A stretch of DNA of 64,000 nucleotides, taken from assembly GCF_007859315.1 (NCBI RefSeq), contig NZ_VOHA01000023.1, forward strand, positions 1 to 64,000, written 5' to 3'. Each line of letters starts with the position of its first letter. The stretch's first letter is position 1. The notes beneath the pieces are model-generated. The model was not told the DNA's origin. It saw only the letters and a program-made list of their open reading frames with translations, and searched no databases. Positions 26,336-36,600 of the stretch are shown one piece after another. This DNA comes from Reyranella sp. CPCC 100927 (GTDB lineage: Bacteria > Pseudomonadota > Alphaproteobacteria > Reyranellales > Reyranellaceae). The translations under genes were made by a program, and so were the position numbers.

Positions 26336-29300
26336 CTAGTCGGCCGTGCCCGGCTGGGGCAGTGGTCCGGAAGGCGGTGGTCCGCCGGGTTCTTTGGCGT
26401 GGGGCACGGCTCCCGGGCGGCCTTCCCGCCAGCGTTCGATCAGGGCGTAGAACACCGGCACGAAGACGAGCGTGAGGATGGTGGCGGCCAGCATGCCGCC
26501 GAACACCGCCGTCCCCAGCGACTGGCGGCTGGCGGCACCGGCCCCCGTCGCCAGCATCAGCGGGATCACGCCGAGGATGAAAGCGAACGCGGTCATCAGG
26601 ATCGGCCGCAGGCGCAGCCGCGCGGCTTCCGTGGCGGCGTCGATGATGCTCAACCCATCCTCGCGCCGCCGCCGCGCGAACTCGACGATCAGGATCGCGT
26701 TCTTCGCGGCAAGGCCGATCAGCATCACGAAGCCGATCTGCGAATAGACGTCCATCTGCATGCCGCGCAGCCAGATCGCGGTCAGCGCCCCGAACAGGGC
26801 GAGCGGCACCGACAGCAGCACCATGAACGGCATGGACCAGCTTTCGTACTGCATCGCCAGGATCAGGAACACGAAGACGATGGCGACGCCGAAGACCAGG
26901 CCCGCGACCGAACCGGCCTTGATCTCCTGGTACGTGATTCCGGTCCATTCGAAACTGAAGTCGTTCGGCAAGGCGGCCGCCGCGGCGCGTTGCATCGCCA
27001 GGATGGCCTGTCCGGAGCTGTATCCCGGCGCCGCGTTGCCGTTGATCAGGGCCGCTCCGTAATTGTTGTAATGCGTCACGGTTTCCGGCCCGACGACGGG
27101 CTTCAACGTACCGAGCGTACTGAGGGGCACCATGCCGCCCGTCGGATTGCGCACATAGAGGCGGGTCAGGTCGCTGGCGTCGGCGCGGGATCCTTTGTCG
27201 GCCTGCAACGTGACGCGGAAGGTGCGGCCGAAGAGATTGAAGTCGTTGACGTAGAGCGAGCCGAGATAGATCTGCAATGTGTTGAAGACATCCGGCAGGT
27301 TGAGGCCCAGCAGCTTCGCCTTGTTGCGGTCGAAGTCGTACGTGTATTGCGGCGTCGACGTCGAGAAGGTCGTGAACAATGTCTGCGGGTTGAGCTCGGG
27401 CTGCTTGCGGGCTTCCACCAGCAAGGCTTGCGTTGCGTCGTTCACGGCACGCGCCCCGCGCCCGCTCAGATCCTCGACCTGGAACTCGAAGCCGCCCGTC
27501 GTGCCCAGCCCCTGGATGGATGGCGGTTCGAATGCCAGGACCAGCGCGTCGGGATTGCCGAACAGCGTCGGGCGCACCGCGTTGACGATGTCGGTGGCGC
27601 CGAGGCCCGCGCCCCGTTCGGACCAGGGTTTCAGGATGGCGAACAGCGCCGCCGAGTTCGACTGGTTCGCGAAAGTCAGGAAGTTGAAGCCGCTGATGGC
27701 GATGACCGTGTCGACACCTGGTGTCTTCAGAAGCGTGTCCCGCACGTGCGCGGTGACGGCATCGGTACGCTCCAGCGACGCGCCATCCGGCAGCTGGACG
27801 ATGGCGAAGAAATAGCCCTGGTCCTCGACCGGCAGGAACGCCGTCGGAATGCGGGTCGATATCAGGTAGGTGGCGGCCAGTCCCGCCGCGAACAGGCCCA
27901 TCAGGAGCCACCGCAGCCGCACCAGCCCGCGCACGGATGCCGCGTAGCCGTGCGCCAGCCCGTGAAATCCCTTGTTGAACCACACGAAGGGCGCGAAGCG
28001 CGTGGGCGGCCGATGGCGCAGATAAGCCGCCGCCAGGGCCGGACTCAGGGTCAGCGAGTTGAAAGCCGAGATGCCCACCGAGATCGCCACCGTCAGCGCG
28101 AACTGGTTGTAGAGCTGGCCGGCCACGCCGGGGATGAAAGCCACGGGAATGAACACGGCCATCAGGACGGCCGTGGTGGCGATGATGGGCCCCGTCACCT
28201 CCTTCATCGCCAGTCGCGCCGCTTGCAGCGGCGGATGCCCGGCTTCCAGTTGGCGTTCGACGTTCTCGACCACGACGATGGCGTCGTCGACCACGAGACC
28301 GATGGCCAGGACCATGCCCAGCAGGCTCAGCATGTTGAGCGAGAAACCCAGGACGAGCATGACCACCAGCGTGGCGATCAGCGATACCGGGATGGCAATG
28401 ACCGGAATGATGGTGGTGCGCCAGCTCTGCAGGAAGACGAAAACGACGGCCACGACCAGCACCAGCGCCTCGCCCAGGGTCTTCAGCACATCCACCATGG
28501 CGGCGGAAACGAAACGCGTGGTGTCGTAGCGCATGCTGTAGGCGATTCCCTGCGGGAAGCGCGCCGACAGCGCCTTCATCTTGTCCTCGACCCGCTTCTG
28601 CAGTTCCAGCGCGTTCGAGCCCGGCATCTGGAAAATGGCGACAATGACGGTGGGGTCCTTGTCGAGGAAGGCGGTGGAGTTGTAGAGCAGCGCCCCCAGT
28701 TCGATCCGCGCGACGTCGCGCAGGCGCACGACGGAACCGGCGGCCGGATTGGCGCGCACGACGATGTCGCCGAACGCGGCCGGGTCGCTCAGCCGGCCGA
28801 CGGCATTGACCTGGACTTCGAAGCTTGTGCCGGCCGGCGCCGGCGACTGGCCGATCTTGCCGGCCGCGACCTGCACGTTCTGCTCGGCGATGGCGTTCTG
28901 GACGTCGATGGCCGTGATGCCGAGATTGGCGAGCTTGTCGGCATCGAGCCAGATGCGCATCGAGTAGCGTCGCTCACCGAACATCTGCACGTCGCCCACG
29001 CCGGTCAGCCGCTTGAGCGGGTCGACCAGCTGCAGGTAGGCATAGTTGCTCAACGTCACGGGATCGACCGAGCCGTCCGGTGACGTGAGGTTGATGATCA
29101 TGACGAAGTTGGGGTTCTGCTTCTTGATCGTCACGCCGGCCTGATTGACGATCGCGGGCAGCGACGAGGCGGCCTGGGCGACGCGGTTCTGGACGTCCAC
29201 GGCGGCGATCGCCAGCGGATAGCCCACGTCGAACGTGATGGTGATGCGCGAGGAGCCGTCGTTGGAGCTGGCCGAGGACATGTAGGTCATGCCCTCGACG

Positions 29301-29512
29301 CCGTTGATCTGCTGCTCCAGTGGCGTCGTGACCGTGTCCGCCACCACCTGCGCGCTGGCGCCGGGATAGGTGGCGCTGACGACCACTTGCGGTGGCGTCA
29401 CGTTGGGAAACTGCGCGACGGGCAGCAGCACGTACGCGATCGCTCCCGCCAGCACCATGACGACCGCGATGGCCGACACGAAGATCGGCCGGACGATGAA
29501 GAAGTCGATCAC
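26336..29512 (-). CDS. RND multidrug efflux pump, HAE1 family (AcrB/MexB type)
   Basis: Proton-driven trimeric pump of 1058 residues and normal length. It starts MIDFFIVRPIFVSAIAVVMV, typical of the family. The proton-relay Asp pair is in GLVVDDAIVVVENVER and the relay Lys in GLAAKNAILIVEFA. Twelve membrane spans and two large periplasmic loops are evident. The start is a GTG whose GTGA overlaps the stop of a 73-codon ORF upstream, so its translation is probably coupled to that ORF. The stop is followed 11 bases later by the adaptor gene. Substrates are likely hydrophobic drugs or aromatic compounds, by family only. The divergent tetR gene is the presumed regulator. Confidence 0.95.
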   Translation of the reverse strand: MIDFFIVRPIFVSAIAVVMVLAGAIAYVLLPVAQFPNVTPPQVVVSATYPGASAQVVADTVTTPLEQQINGVEGMTYMSSASSNDGSSRITITFDVGYPLAIAAVDVQNRVAQAASSLPAIVNQAGVTIKKQNPNFVMIINLTSPDGSVDPVTLSNYAYLQLVDPLKRLTGVGDVQMFGERRYSMRIWLDADKLANLGITAIDVQNAIAEQNVQVAAGKIGQSPAPAGTSFEVQVNAVGRLSDPAAFGDIVVRANPAAGSVVRLRDVARIELGALLYNSTAFLDKDPTVIVAIFQMPGSNALELQKRVEDKMKALSARFPQGIAYSMRYDTTRFVSAAMVDVLKTLGEALVLVVAVVFVFLQSWRTTIIPVIAIPVSLIATLVVMLVLGFSLNMLSLLGMVLAIGLVVDDAIVVVENVERQLEAGHPPLQAARLAMKEVTGPIIATTAVLMAVFIPVAFIPGVAGQLYNQFALTVAISVGISAFNSLTLSPALAAAYLRHRPPTRFAPFVWFNKGFHGLAHGYAASVRGLVRLRWLLMGLFAAGLAATYLISTRIPTAFLPVEDQGYFFAIVQLPDGASLERTDAVTAHVRDTLLKTPGVDTVIAISGFNFLTFANQSNSAALFAILKPWSERGAGLGATDIVNAVRPTLFGNPDALVLAFEPPSIQGLGTTGGFEFQVEDLSGRGARAVNDATQALLVEARKQPELNPQTLFTTFSTSTPQYTYDFDRNKAKLLGLNLPDVFNTLQIYLGSLYVNDFNLFGRTFRVTLQADKGSRADASDLTRLYVRNPTGGMVPLSTLGTLKPVVGPETVTHYNNYGAALINGNAAPGYSSGQAILAMQRAAAAALPNDFSFEWTGITYQEIKAGSVAGLVFGVAIVFVFLILAMQYESWSMPFMVLLSVPLALFGALTAIWLRGMQMDVYSQIGFVMLIGLAAKNAILIVEFARRRREDGLSIIDAATEAARLRLRPILMTAFAFILGVIPLMLATGAGAASRQSLGTAVFGGMLAATILTLVFVPVFYALIERWREGRPGAVPHAKEPGGPPPSGPLPQPGTAD

Positions 29513-29730
29513 GGCCAGCAGGCCGTGCGACGGCTGAAGATCCCGCTGGTGCGAAGCGCGGCAGGGCGCGCCGGTGCCGTGGCGTGCGGCAGGGTCCGCA
29601 GCCGCTGAGCCATGCTGTGCAGCATTGCCCGAACCGTCGCCGGATCGAGATGGTCCGCCTGCATCACGGCCTGGGTCATGGGGTCGTTGAGCAGACCGTC
29701 GATGGTTTGGCCGGCATAACGCGATGTCAT
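29509..29730 (-). CDS. Small hypothetical ORF translationally coupled to the RND pump
   Basis: A 73-residue protein that I do not recognise, with no signal or membrane span. The first 45 residues look folded (LLNDPMTQAVMQADHLDPAT then VRAMLHSMAQRLRTL); the tail is Ala/Pro/Arg-rich. Evidence for translation is a good GAGGA site 8 bases before the ATG and a stop that overlaps the pump start (GTGA). It is the first gene after the operator region. It could be a functional accessory protein, or mainly a leader that sets pump translation. Confidence 0.6.
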   Translation of the reverse strand: MTSRYAGQTIDGLLNDPMTQAVMQADHLDPATVRAMLHSMAQRLRTLPHATAPARPAALRTSGIFSRRTACWP

Positions 29731-29783
29731 CGGCTTTTTCCTCGGAGGGCTGACCGGCGGCTTGACAGGGTCTTGTCAGGGTG

Positions 29784-29822
29784 TTACCGGTCAGTCACAT
29801 CGGAATAGTTACTGACCGGTCA
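29784..29822. promoter_or_regulatory. Twin TetR-type operators between tetR and the efflux operon
   Basis: TGACCGGTCA at 29813-29822 is a perfect 10-base palindrome. TTACCGGTCA at 29784-29793 is the same sequence with one change. Taken together, ACCGGTCAGT at 29786-29795 and ACTGACCGGT at 29811-29820 form a perfect 10-base inverted repeat. The pair lies between the divergent starts of the efflux unit (29730) and tetR (29838), a standard arrangement for autorepression and pump repression. Function is inferred. Confidence 0.7.
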
Positions 29823-29837
29823 CACCTGTGTCAAGCC

Positions 29838-30455
29838 ATGGCGCCTAAAATAGGAGAGAGCGAAGCGCGGACCGCTCCGGCCACCTCGCGGCCGCGGGAT
29901 CGGATCGTGGCGACGGCGCGCGATCTGTTCTATCGCCACGGCGTCAAAGGCGTCGGTGTCGAGACGATTGCCGAGTCGGCCGGCACCAACAAGATGACGC
30001 TGTATCGCCACTTCGATACGAAGGACGACCTCATCGCCGAGTGTGTTCAACAGGCGATGGTCGAAGGCTTCGCGGAACTGGACCAGTTGACGGCCCGCCA
30101 TGCCGGCGACCCGATGGGTGAGCTTCGGGCCTGGATCGAACACGCAACCCACCAGATCGTGTCGGAGCCGCGCGGATGCGCCATGGCCAATGCCGCCGTG
30201 GAGCTTGCGGAGGAGGATCATCCGGTCCGGCGGATCATCGAGGACGGCAAGAAGCGGTTCCGGGAGTATCTCGTAGAGCTGTGTCAGAGGGCAGGCTTGA
30301 GCCGTCCGGATCTTGCCGCCGACACGCTGATGCTGCTGCACGAAGGTGCCCGGATCAGCCGCCAGAGCGAAGGCGTCCAGGGGTCAAGCGAACGCTTCAA
30401 AAGCGCCGCCGAGGGGGTCATCGCCTCCTTCAGCGCGCGTCACGACAAATCCTGA
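29838..30455 (+). CDS. TetR/AcrR-family transcriptional regulator
   Basis: Repressor-like protein of 205 residues. The N-terminal helix-turn-helix (about 20-66) reads RIVATARDLFYRHGVKGVGV, then TIAESAGTNKMTLYRHF and DTKDDLIAECV. The C-terminal ligand domain includes SEPRGCAMANAAVELAEEDH. I start it at the ATG 29838. An upstream in-frame codon at 29781 would place the twin operators inside the coding region. It is divergent from the RND unit and 50 bases upstream of a nitroreductase gene on the same strand, so it may control both. Efflux pump control is the usual role of this kind of neighbour. Confidence 0.88.
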   Translation: MAPKIGESEARTAPATSRPRDRIVATARDLFYRHGVKGVGVETIAESAGTNKMTLYRHFDTKDDLIAECVQQAMVEGFAELDQLTARHAGDPMGELRAWIEHATHQIVSEPRGCAMANAAVELAEEDHPVRRIIEDGKKRFREYLVELCQRAGLSRPDLAADTLMLLHEGARISRQSEGVQGSSERFKSAAEGVIASFSARHDKS

Positions 30456-30504
30456 CAGCACAATCGGAAGTTTTTCAGTGCAACTCCACAGTCAAGGCTC
30501 ATCC

Positions 30505-31104
30505 ATGTCGAAAACGTTTCTCGAGCACATCAAAACGCGCCGGACTCAGTATGCCCTGGGCAAAGAGCTGCCCGGCAGTCAGCAGGAGATCGTCAGGCTG
30601 ATCCAGGACGCGATCAAGCACACGCCGTCCTCGTTCAACTCGCAGAGTTCACGCGCCGTGATCCTGTTCGGCAAGGAGAGCGAAAAGTTTTGGTCTCTCA
30701 CCAAGGAGATCCTGCGGAAAATAGTGCCCGCCGAGAACTTCGCGTCGACCGACGCCAAGATGAATAGTTTTGCCGCTGGTGCCGGCACGGTTCTCTTCTT
30801 CGAAGACCAGAACGTCGTGAAGGGGCTACAAGAGAAGTTCCCGCTTTATGCCGATGCTTTTCCGAGCTTTTCGGTGCAGTCGGGCGGCATGGCGCAGTTT
30901 GCCGTTTGGACGGCCCTGGCCGAGCGGGGCATTGGCGCCAGCTTGCAGCACTACACGCCGCTGGTCGATGACATGGTCCAGACGGAATGGCACGTGCCGG
31001 TATCCTGGAAGCTGTACGCTCAAATGCCCTTCGGCGTCCACAAGGGCCCCTTCGCCGACAAGACGTTCATGGACGACAACGAGCGCTTCAAGGTCTACGC
31101 CTGA
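30505..31104 (+). CDS. Nitroreductase-family protein (Frm2/Hbn1-like)
   Basis: FMN-dependent nitroreductase-fold protein of 199 residues. The opening IKTRRTQYALGK and DAIKHTPSSFNSQSSRAVIL give the flavin-phosphate loop. ALAERGIGASLQHY is the second family helix, and LYAQMPFGVHKGP is close to the end. The short length and wording of the motifs fit the fatty-acid-repression/hydroxylase-like Frm2 subgroup. It lies 50 bases after tetR and is probably induced together with the efflux system by a toxic aromatic or nitro compound. That link is inferred from position only. Confidence 0.8.
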   Translation: MSKTFLEHIKTRRTQYALGKELPGSQQEIVRLIQDAIKHTPSSFNSQSSRAVILFGKESEKFWSLTKEILRKIVPAENFASTDAKMNSFAAGAGTVLFFEDQNVVKGLQEKFPLYADAFPSFSVQSGGMAQFAVWTALAERGIGASLQHYTPLVDDMVQTEWHVPVSWKLYAQMPFGVHKGPFADKTFMDDNERFKVYA

Positions 31105-31193
31105 GCCGTGGCATGGGCGGGGCGCTTCGCATTGCAGCGGCCCGCCTATAGTCTGACCGCACGGACTTCACTGCCCAGCATGGGGATCAGCCG

Positions 31194-31724
31194 ATGTCGC
31201 GTGCACTGGTCGTGATCGACGTACAGCAAGGCATGTTCACCGTGCGGCCGCCGCTGCATCGCGGCGATGAGATCGTCGACCGCATTGCCGGCCTGCTGCG
31301 GCGCGCCCGTGCGGCGGCGATGCCCGTTTTCCATGTGCAGCACGACGGTGGGCCCGGTGATCTCCTCGCCAAGGGAACACCGGGCTTCGCGCATCATCCC
31401 GCGGTGGCGCCGCAGCCGGGCGAGCCCGTGATCGAGAAGCGGCATTCCAGCGCTTTCCACGACACGGGCTTTCATGCGCAGCTGCAAGCCCGGGGCATCG
31501 ATCACCTGATCGTCGCCGGATTGCAGACCGAGATGTGCGTCGACTCGGCCTGCCGTCACGCGGTCGCGCTGGGCTACCGCGTCACGCTGGTCGCCGACGC
31601 GCACAGCACCTACGACTCGGCCGTGCTGCCGGCGCAGTCGATCATCGATCATCACAACCAGACGCTGGGCAGCGGCTTCGTTGCGTTGCGTGACACCGCC
31701 GACGTGTCATTCAGCGAACCCTGA
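31194..31724 (+). CDS. Isochorismatase-like cysteine hydrolase
   Basis: Protein of 176 residues in the isochorismatase/nicotinamidase superfamily. The catalytic triad is visible as D9 (LVVIDVQQGM), K82 (VIEKRHSSAF) and C115 (LQTEMCVDSACRHA), with the cis-peptide segment just before the Cys. The substrate could be an amide or carbamate such as nicotinamide, ureidoacrylate or N-carbamoyl compounds; nothing local decides. It has its own gap of 89 bases from the nitroreductase gene, so it may be separately transcribed. Confidence 0.85.
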   Translation: MSRALVVIDVQQGMFTVRPPLHRGDEIVDRIAGLLRRARAAAMPVFHVQHDGGPGDLLAKGTPGFAHHPAVAPQPGEPVIEKRHSSAFHDTGFHAQLQARGIDHLIVAGLQTEMCVDSACRHAVALGYRVTLVADAHSTYDSAVLPAQSIIDHHNQTLGSGFVALRDTADVSFSEP

Positions 31725-31888
31725 CAATCTCGCCATTCTTGGAGCCATTTCACCCCATTTTGGTGTCGGTTTGCGCTGAGCGGGAGTATCGGCTGCGCTC
31801 AGTGCGACGACAGGTGTGCAAAAAGAGCGCAAACGCAGCCCTGAGCAAGGCCTGAAACGTTGGCCGTTCGCTGCTTGGGGGCGTAGGC

Positions 31889-33670
31889 GTGTTTTCTCAC
31901 AGAACAGGCAGGGTACGGTGCGTGGCTGTCGGTGCGCGCACACGTGCCGGTTTAGTATCCGCCATCCTGGTCGCGCCTGTCGCACTGGGTGCGGGTCCGT
32001 CCCTGGCGCAGACCGCGTCGCAGATCACGCCGCCCAGTTTCCGGCCGCCGCCGCAGGCTGAGCCGCCGGCGATCGTCATCCCGGACAAGCCCGGGCTGGA
32101 GGTACCGGCCGGCGCCGACAAGCTGTCCGTGCGCCTGCGCGGCGTCGAGGTCGACGGTGGTCTGCCGCCGCTGGCAGCGACCACCGCGACCATCACATCC
32201 GGGCTGACCAACCGCGTCGTGACGGCGGCCGAGATCTTCGCGGCGGCGCGGGCGCTGGAGAACGCCTATGCGCAGGCGGGCTATGGCCTGGTGCGCGTCG
32301 TGCTGCCGGCGCAACGCATCGTCGACGGCGCCTCGGTGCGCCTGGTGGTGGTCGACGGCTTCATCGAGCGGATCGAGACCAAGGATGTGCCGCCGATGGT
32401 GCGCGCGCGCATCGAGGCGTTGCTGGCGCCGCTGGTCGGCCAGCGTGGCGTCGCCTTGGGTCAGATCGAGCGCAAGCTGCTGCTGGCCAGCGACGTGCCG
32501 GGCACGATCCTGCGCTCGACCCTGGCGGCGGGAACCGCACCCGGTTCCAGCGTGCTGGTGATCGAGGCCCGCCATCGTCCCGTCAGCGGCCACATCGTTG
32601 CCGACAACACGTTGTCGTCGGGGCTGGGGCACTGGTCGATCGGCATCGGCGCCGAACTCAACTCGGTGGCCGGCCTGGGCGAGCTGATCTACTTCCGCAC
32701 GTCGGGCTACCCCAAGGGCGGTTCCCACGGCTTCTTCGCCAGCCGTCCGCTCAACCGGACGCTGGCCGGCGGCTTCGTGGTGCCCCTGGGCGTCGATGGC
32801 CTGACGCTCAACCTTGAGGCCACCGACGTGCACGCCACGCCGCGGCCGCCGGCCGGCGGGTTGGGCTTCACGTCGGCATTCACCCGGCTGTCGGCGCGCC
32901 TGCGCTATCCCTGGATTCGCACCCGCGAACTCACCGTTAACAGCGAACTCGCCTTCGACGCCCAGAACGAGCGGGTCTCCATCATCAAGCCGGCAACATT
33001 GCGCCTGTCGCTCGACCGGCTGCGCATCGTGCGCGGCACCGGCGATGTGTTCTGGCTGACGCCGTGGGGTGCTCAGGTCAGCGGTCGCGTCACGACGTCA
33101 TTCGGCATCAACGGCCTGGGCGCGCGCTCGGCCAAGGATGCAACGCCGCTGCTGCCGCTGTCGCGCCAGGGGGCCGACGCCGACTTCAGCAAGCTCGACG
33201 TGGCGCTGTCCTACAGCCAGCGGGTCGTCGAGCATCTGGGCGTCGACCTCAAGCTGCGGGCGCAGACGTCGTTCGGCAAGCCGCTGCTGCGCTCCGAGCA
33301 GATCGGTCTCTCCTCGCTCAGCGCGCTGTCCTCGTTCGACAGCGGCACGTTCCAGGGCGATGCGGGCTATGTCGTGCGGGCCGAGATCTCCTCGCCGTGG
33401 CGCATCGATATCCCGGCCGGCGCGATCGGGATCACACCCTACGTCTTCGGTGCCTACGGCGCGGTGCGCCTCGAGCGGCCGACAGCGCTGGAGCGGGCGA
33501 CGACCCGCGGCGCTTCCTATGGTCTTGGGCTGAAGCTGGGCGGCATTCCCGCCGACGGCTCGTTCGGGGTGAGCAATATGAGCTTCACCCTCGAATGGGG
33601 CCGCCAGCATCGCAACGATCGCGCGCCGACCGAGGATCGCATCGTTTTCTCCGCGATCATCCAGTTCTGA
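31889..33670 (+). CDS. Two-partner secretion transporter (TpsB, ShlB/FhaC family)
   Basis: Outer-membrane Omp85-type pore that exports its cognate TpsA. It has 593 residues from a GTG at 31889 with a G-rich site upstream. The signal peptide runs to about residue 41. A Pro-rich linker is followed by a POTRA segment with NAYAQAGYGLVRVVLPAQ and VRLVVVDGFIERIE. The C-terminal half is a beta barrel with alternating strands and ends in an aromatic (IVFSAIIQF), as outer-membrane barrels do. The VRGY/F-type barrel motif was not clearly identified. It is 15 bases upstream of the giant tpsA gene, which settles its role. Confidence 0.88.
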   Translation: MFSHRTGRVRCVAVGARTRAGLVSAILVAPVALGAGPSLAQTASQITPPSFRPPPQAEPPAIVIPDKPGLEVPAGADKLSVRLRGVEVDGGLPPLAATTATITSGLTNRVVTAAEIFAAARALENAYAQAGYGLVRVVLPAQRIVDGASVRLVVVDGFIERIETKDVPPMVRARIEALLAPLVGQRGVALGQIERKLLLASDVPGTILRSTLAAGTAPGSSVLVIEARHRPVSGHIVADNTLSSGLGHWSIGIGAELNSVAGLGELIYFRTSGYPKGGSHGFFASRPLNRTLAGGFVVPLGVDGLTLNLEATDVHATPRPPAGGLGFTSAFTRLSARLRYPWIRTRELTVNSELAFDAQNERVSIIKPATLRLSLDRLRIVRGTGDVFWLTPWGAQVSGRVTTSFGINGLGARSAKDATPLLPLSRQGADADFSKLDVALSYSQRVVEHLGVDLKLRAQTSFGKPLLRSEQIGLSSLSALSSFDSGTFQGDAGYVVRAEISSPWRIDIPAGAIGITPYVFGAYGAVRLERPTALERATTRGASYGLGLKLGGIPADGSFGVSNMSFTLEWGRQHRNDRAPTEDRIVFSAIIQF

Positions 33671-33685
33671 AGGGCCTGGTGGGAC

Positions 33686-36600
33686 ATGAAACGAGTCGCA
33701 TCTTGTCGTTCCGAGCGCAGCGGCGGACTTGTCGAGCGCGCCAGGCGCGGAAACCGGGGACGGTGGCTGCGGGGCGCCATCGATGTTTCCGCGCCAAGCC
33801 AGCGCTCGACAGGTCCCTTGCTGCGCTCGGGCCGCCGGAGCGTTGCGCTCAAAGCAATCCTCCTGGCGTCGACGGCGCTGATGGGCGTTGCGCCGGCCGT
33901 GGCGCAAACCTTGCCGACCGGTGGTGCCGTCGCCGCCGGCCGCGTGTCGATCGGCACGCCGTCACCAGGCCAGATGACGATCAACCAGTCGACGTCGTCA
34001 GCGATTGTCAACTGGCAGAGCTTCTCGGTCGGCGCCGGATCGAGCGTCACCATCGTGCAACCGTCGGCCTCGTCGGCCCTGCTCAACCGGGTGAACGGCA
34101 ATACGCCGTCGACCATTGCGGGCTCGATCAACGCCAACGGCCAGGTCTACCTGGTCAATCCCAACGGCATCACCATCACCGGATCCGGCACCGTCAACGC
34201 CGCCGGCTTCGTCGCCTCGACCTTGGGCATCTCCGACGATGATTTCACATCCGGGCGGCGCAGCTTCGCCGGCAAGGGCGCCTCGGCGGCCGTCGTCAAC
34301 CACGGCACGATTTCGATCGGCCGCGGCGGCTATGCCGCACTGATCGGCGGTAGCGTCGACAATGCCGGCACGATTTCCGTGCCGCTGGGCCGTGTCGGCC
34401 TGGGCTCGGGCGAGCAGGCCAGGCTCGATCTCTCCGGCGACGGTTTCCTGCAAGTGGCCGTGCCGACGAAGGCGAATGGCCAGGGCGCCCTGGTGAGCCA
34501 CTCCGGCCGCATCAGCGCCGATGGCGGGCGCATCGAAATCCGCGCCGCCGCCGCGCGTGAAGCGGTGCGCCAGGCGGTGAACCTGTCGGGCGTCGTCGAG
34601 GCGCGGACCGTGTCGGGCCGCAGCGGCGAGATCGTGCTGGGCGGCAGCGACGGGCAGGTGAATATCTCCGGCCGGCTCGACGTGTCGGCGCCCAGCCAAG
34701 CCGAGGCACCGCCACCGCCGCCCGTCAAGGTCACGCCGGCACGGCTTGCCGCTGCAACACCGGCCAGCCGTGCCGGTGCGGTGACCGTCACCGCGCGCGC
34801 CATCGACCTGAAGGCCGCCACCATCGACGCCTCCGGCGTGCATGGCGGCGGCACAGTCAGGATCGGCGGCGATGTTCAGGGCACAGGCACCTTGCAGCGC
34901 GCCGAGGTGACGCGCGTCGATGCCGCCACGACGATCCGGGCCGACGCCATCAGCGTGGGCGACGGTGGCCGGGTGATCATCTGGTCCGACGCCGATACGC
35001 GGTTCGAGGGCAACATCTCGGCCCGCGGCGGCCAGGCCGGCGGCAATGGCGGCTTCGCCGAAGTATCCGGCAAGGCGCACCTGACCTACGTCGGCGTCAC
35101 CGATCTGACCGCCGCGCACGGCCAGTTCGGTACCTTGTTGCTGGACCCCTACAACGTCACGATCTCGAACGGCGCCAACAGCAATCAGGTCGGCTTCACC
35201 GCCGTCGGCAACGATTCGGTGATCAACGTCACCACGTTGCAGACGGCCCTGGCGACCGCCAACGTCATGGTGACGACAGGCGCCAGCGGCAGCCAGGCCG
35301 GCAACATCACGGTCGCCGATGCGCTGACCTGGAGCGGCGGATCGACGCTGACCCTGCAGGCTGCCGGCGCCATCACGCTCAATGCCGGCATCACCGCCAC
35401 CAGCGGCGGCCTGGCGCTGAGCGCCGGCGGCGCCATCACCACCGGGGCCGGCGGCTCGATCGATGTCGGCGCCTTCACATTGCAGAACGGCAACTGGACC
35501 CAGGTGTCCGGCACCTTGCCGGCGTTCAACGCCACGGATTTCCGCCTCGCCGGCGGCACCTTCCTGCGAGCGCTGGGCGGCGACGGCTCGACCGGCGCGC
35601 CCTATGCGATCGCGGACGTCTATGGCCTGCAAGGCATGGACGGCTATCGCGCGAGCAGCGTCGTACTGGCTAACGATATCGATGCCACCGGCACGGCGCG
35701 CTGGAACTGGGACGGCACCCGCTATCAGGGCTTCAATCCCATCGGTGGCGTTGCGTCGCCGTTTCGGGGCCGCTTCGACGGCAGCGGCAACACGATCGCC
35801 AACCTGGCGATCAATCGGCCGTCTCAGGACTATGTCGGGCTGTTCGGCGCCGCCAGTGCTGCCGTCATCACCGATGTCGGGCTTATCGGCGGCACCATCG
35901 CCGGCGCTTCGCGCACGGGCACCCTGGTCGGCATGGCGCGCGACGGCACCAGCATCAGCCGCGTCTACGCGACGGGCACGGTGAGTGGCCTCAGCTACGT
36001 CGGCGGCCTCGTGGGCACGCTGTGGATCAACAGTACCCTCACGCAAGCCTATGTCACCGGCGCGGTCAGTGGCGACTTTGTGGTCGGTGGCCTGGCGGGC
36101 CGCGTCAGTGTCGGCGCCTCGATTTCCCAGGGCTATGTCACCGGCGCGGTGAGCGGCCGACAGAATATCGGCGGGGTCGTCGGTGACATCAATGAAGGCG
36201 TCAGCCTCAGTCAGGTCTACGCGTCAGGCCGGGTCACCGGCACATTCGCCGCCGGCGGGATCGCGGGCTACTACGACAGGACCCTGCCGACGTCGGGCAC
36301 GATCACGGCCAGCTATTGGGATACGCAGACGACCGGACAAGCCAATGCCATTGGTCAGCTCATCGGTGCGCTACCGCCAGCGGTCGGATTGACGACGGCG
36401 CAGGCGCGCACGTTGTCCAGCTATGCTGGTTTCGACTTCACCAACACATGGTTCCAGACCGCCGACATGCGCCCGATCGGGCGTTGGGAGGCGGCGCGGC
36501 CGGTCAACGGCGTCATTGCGATATCGACCCTCAACCAGCTCCAGTTGATGGCGGCCAATCCCGGCGCGTCCTATGCGCTCGACCGCGATATCGATGCCCG

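Noticed and set aside
26399-29083. 894-codon plus-strand open frame opposite the RND pump
   Set aside because: It is the antisense shadow of a highly conserved pump gene. Its residues are His/Arg/Asp-rich without any fold motif, as expected for GC-rich antisense frames.
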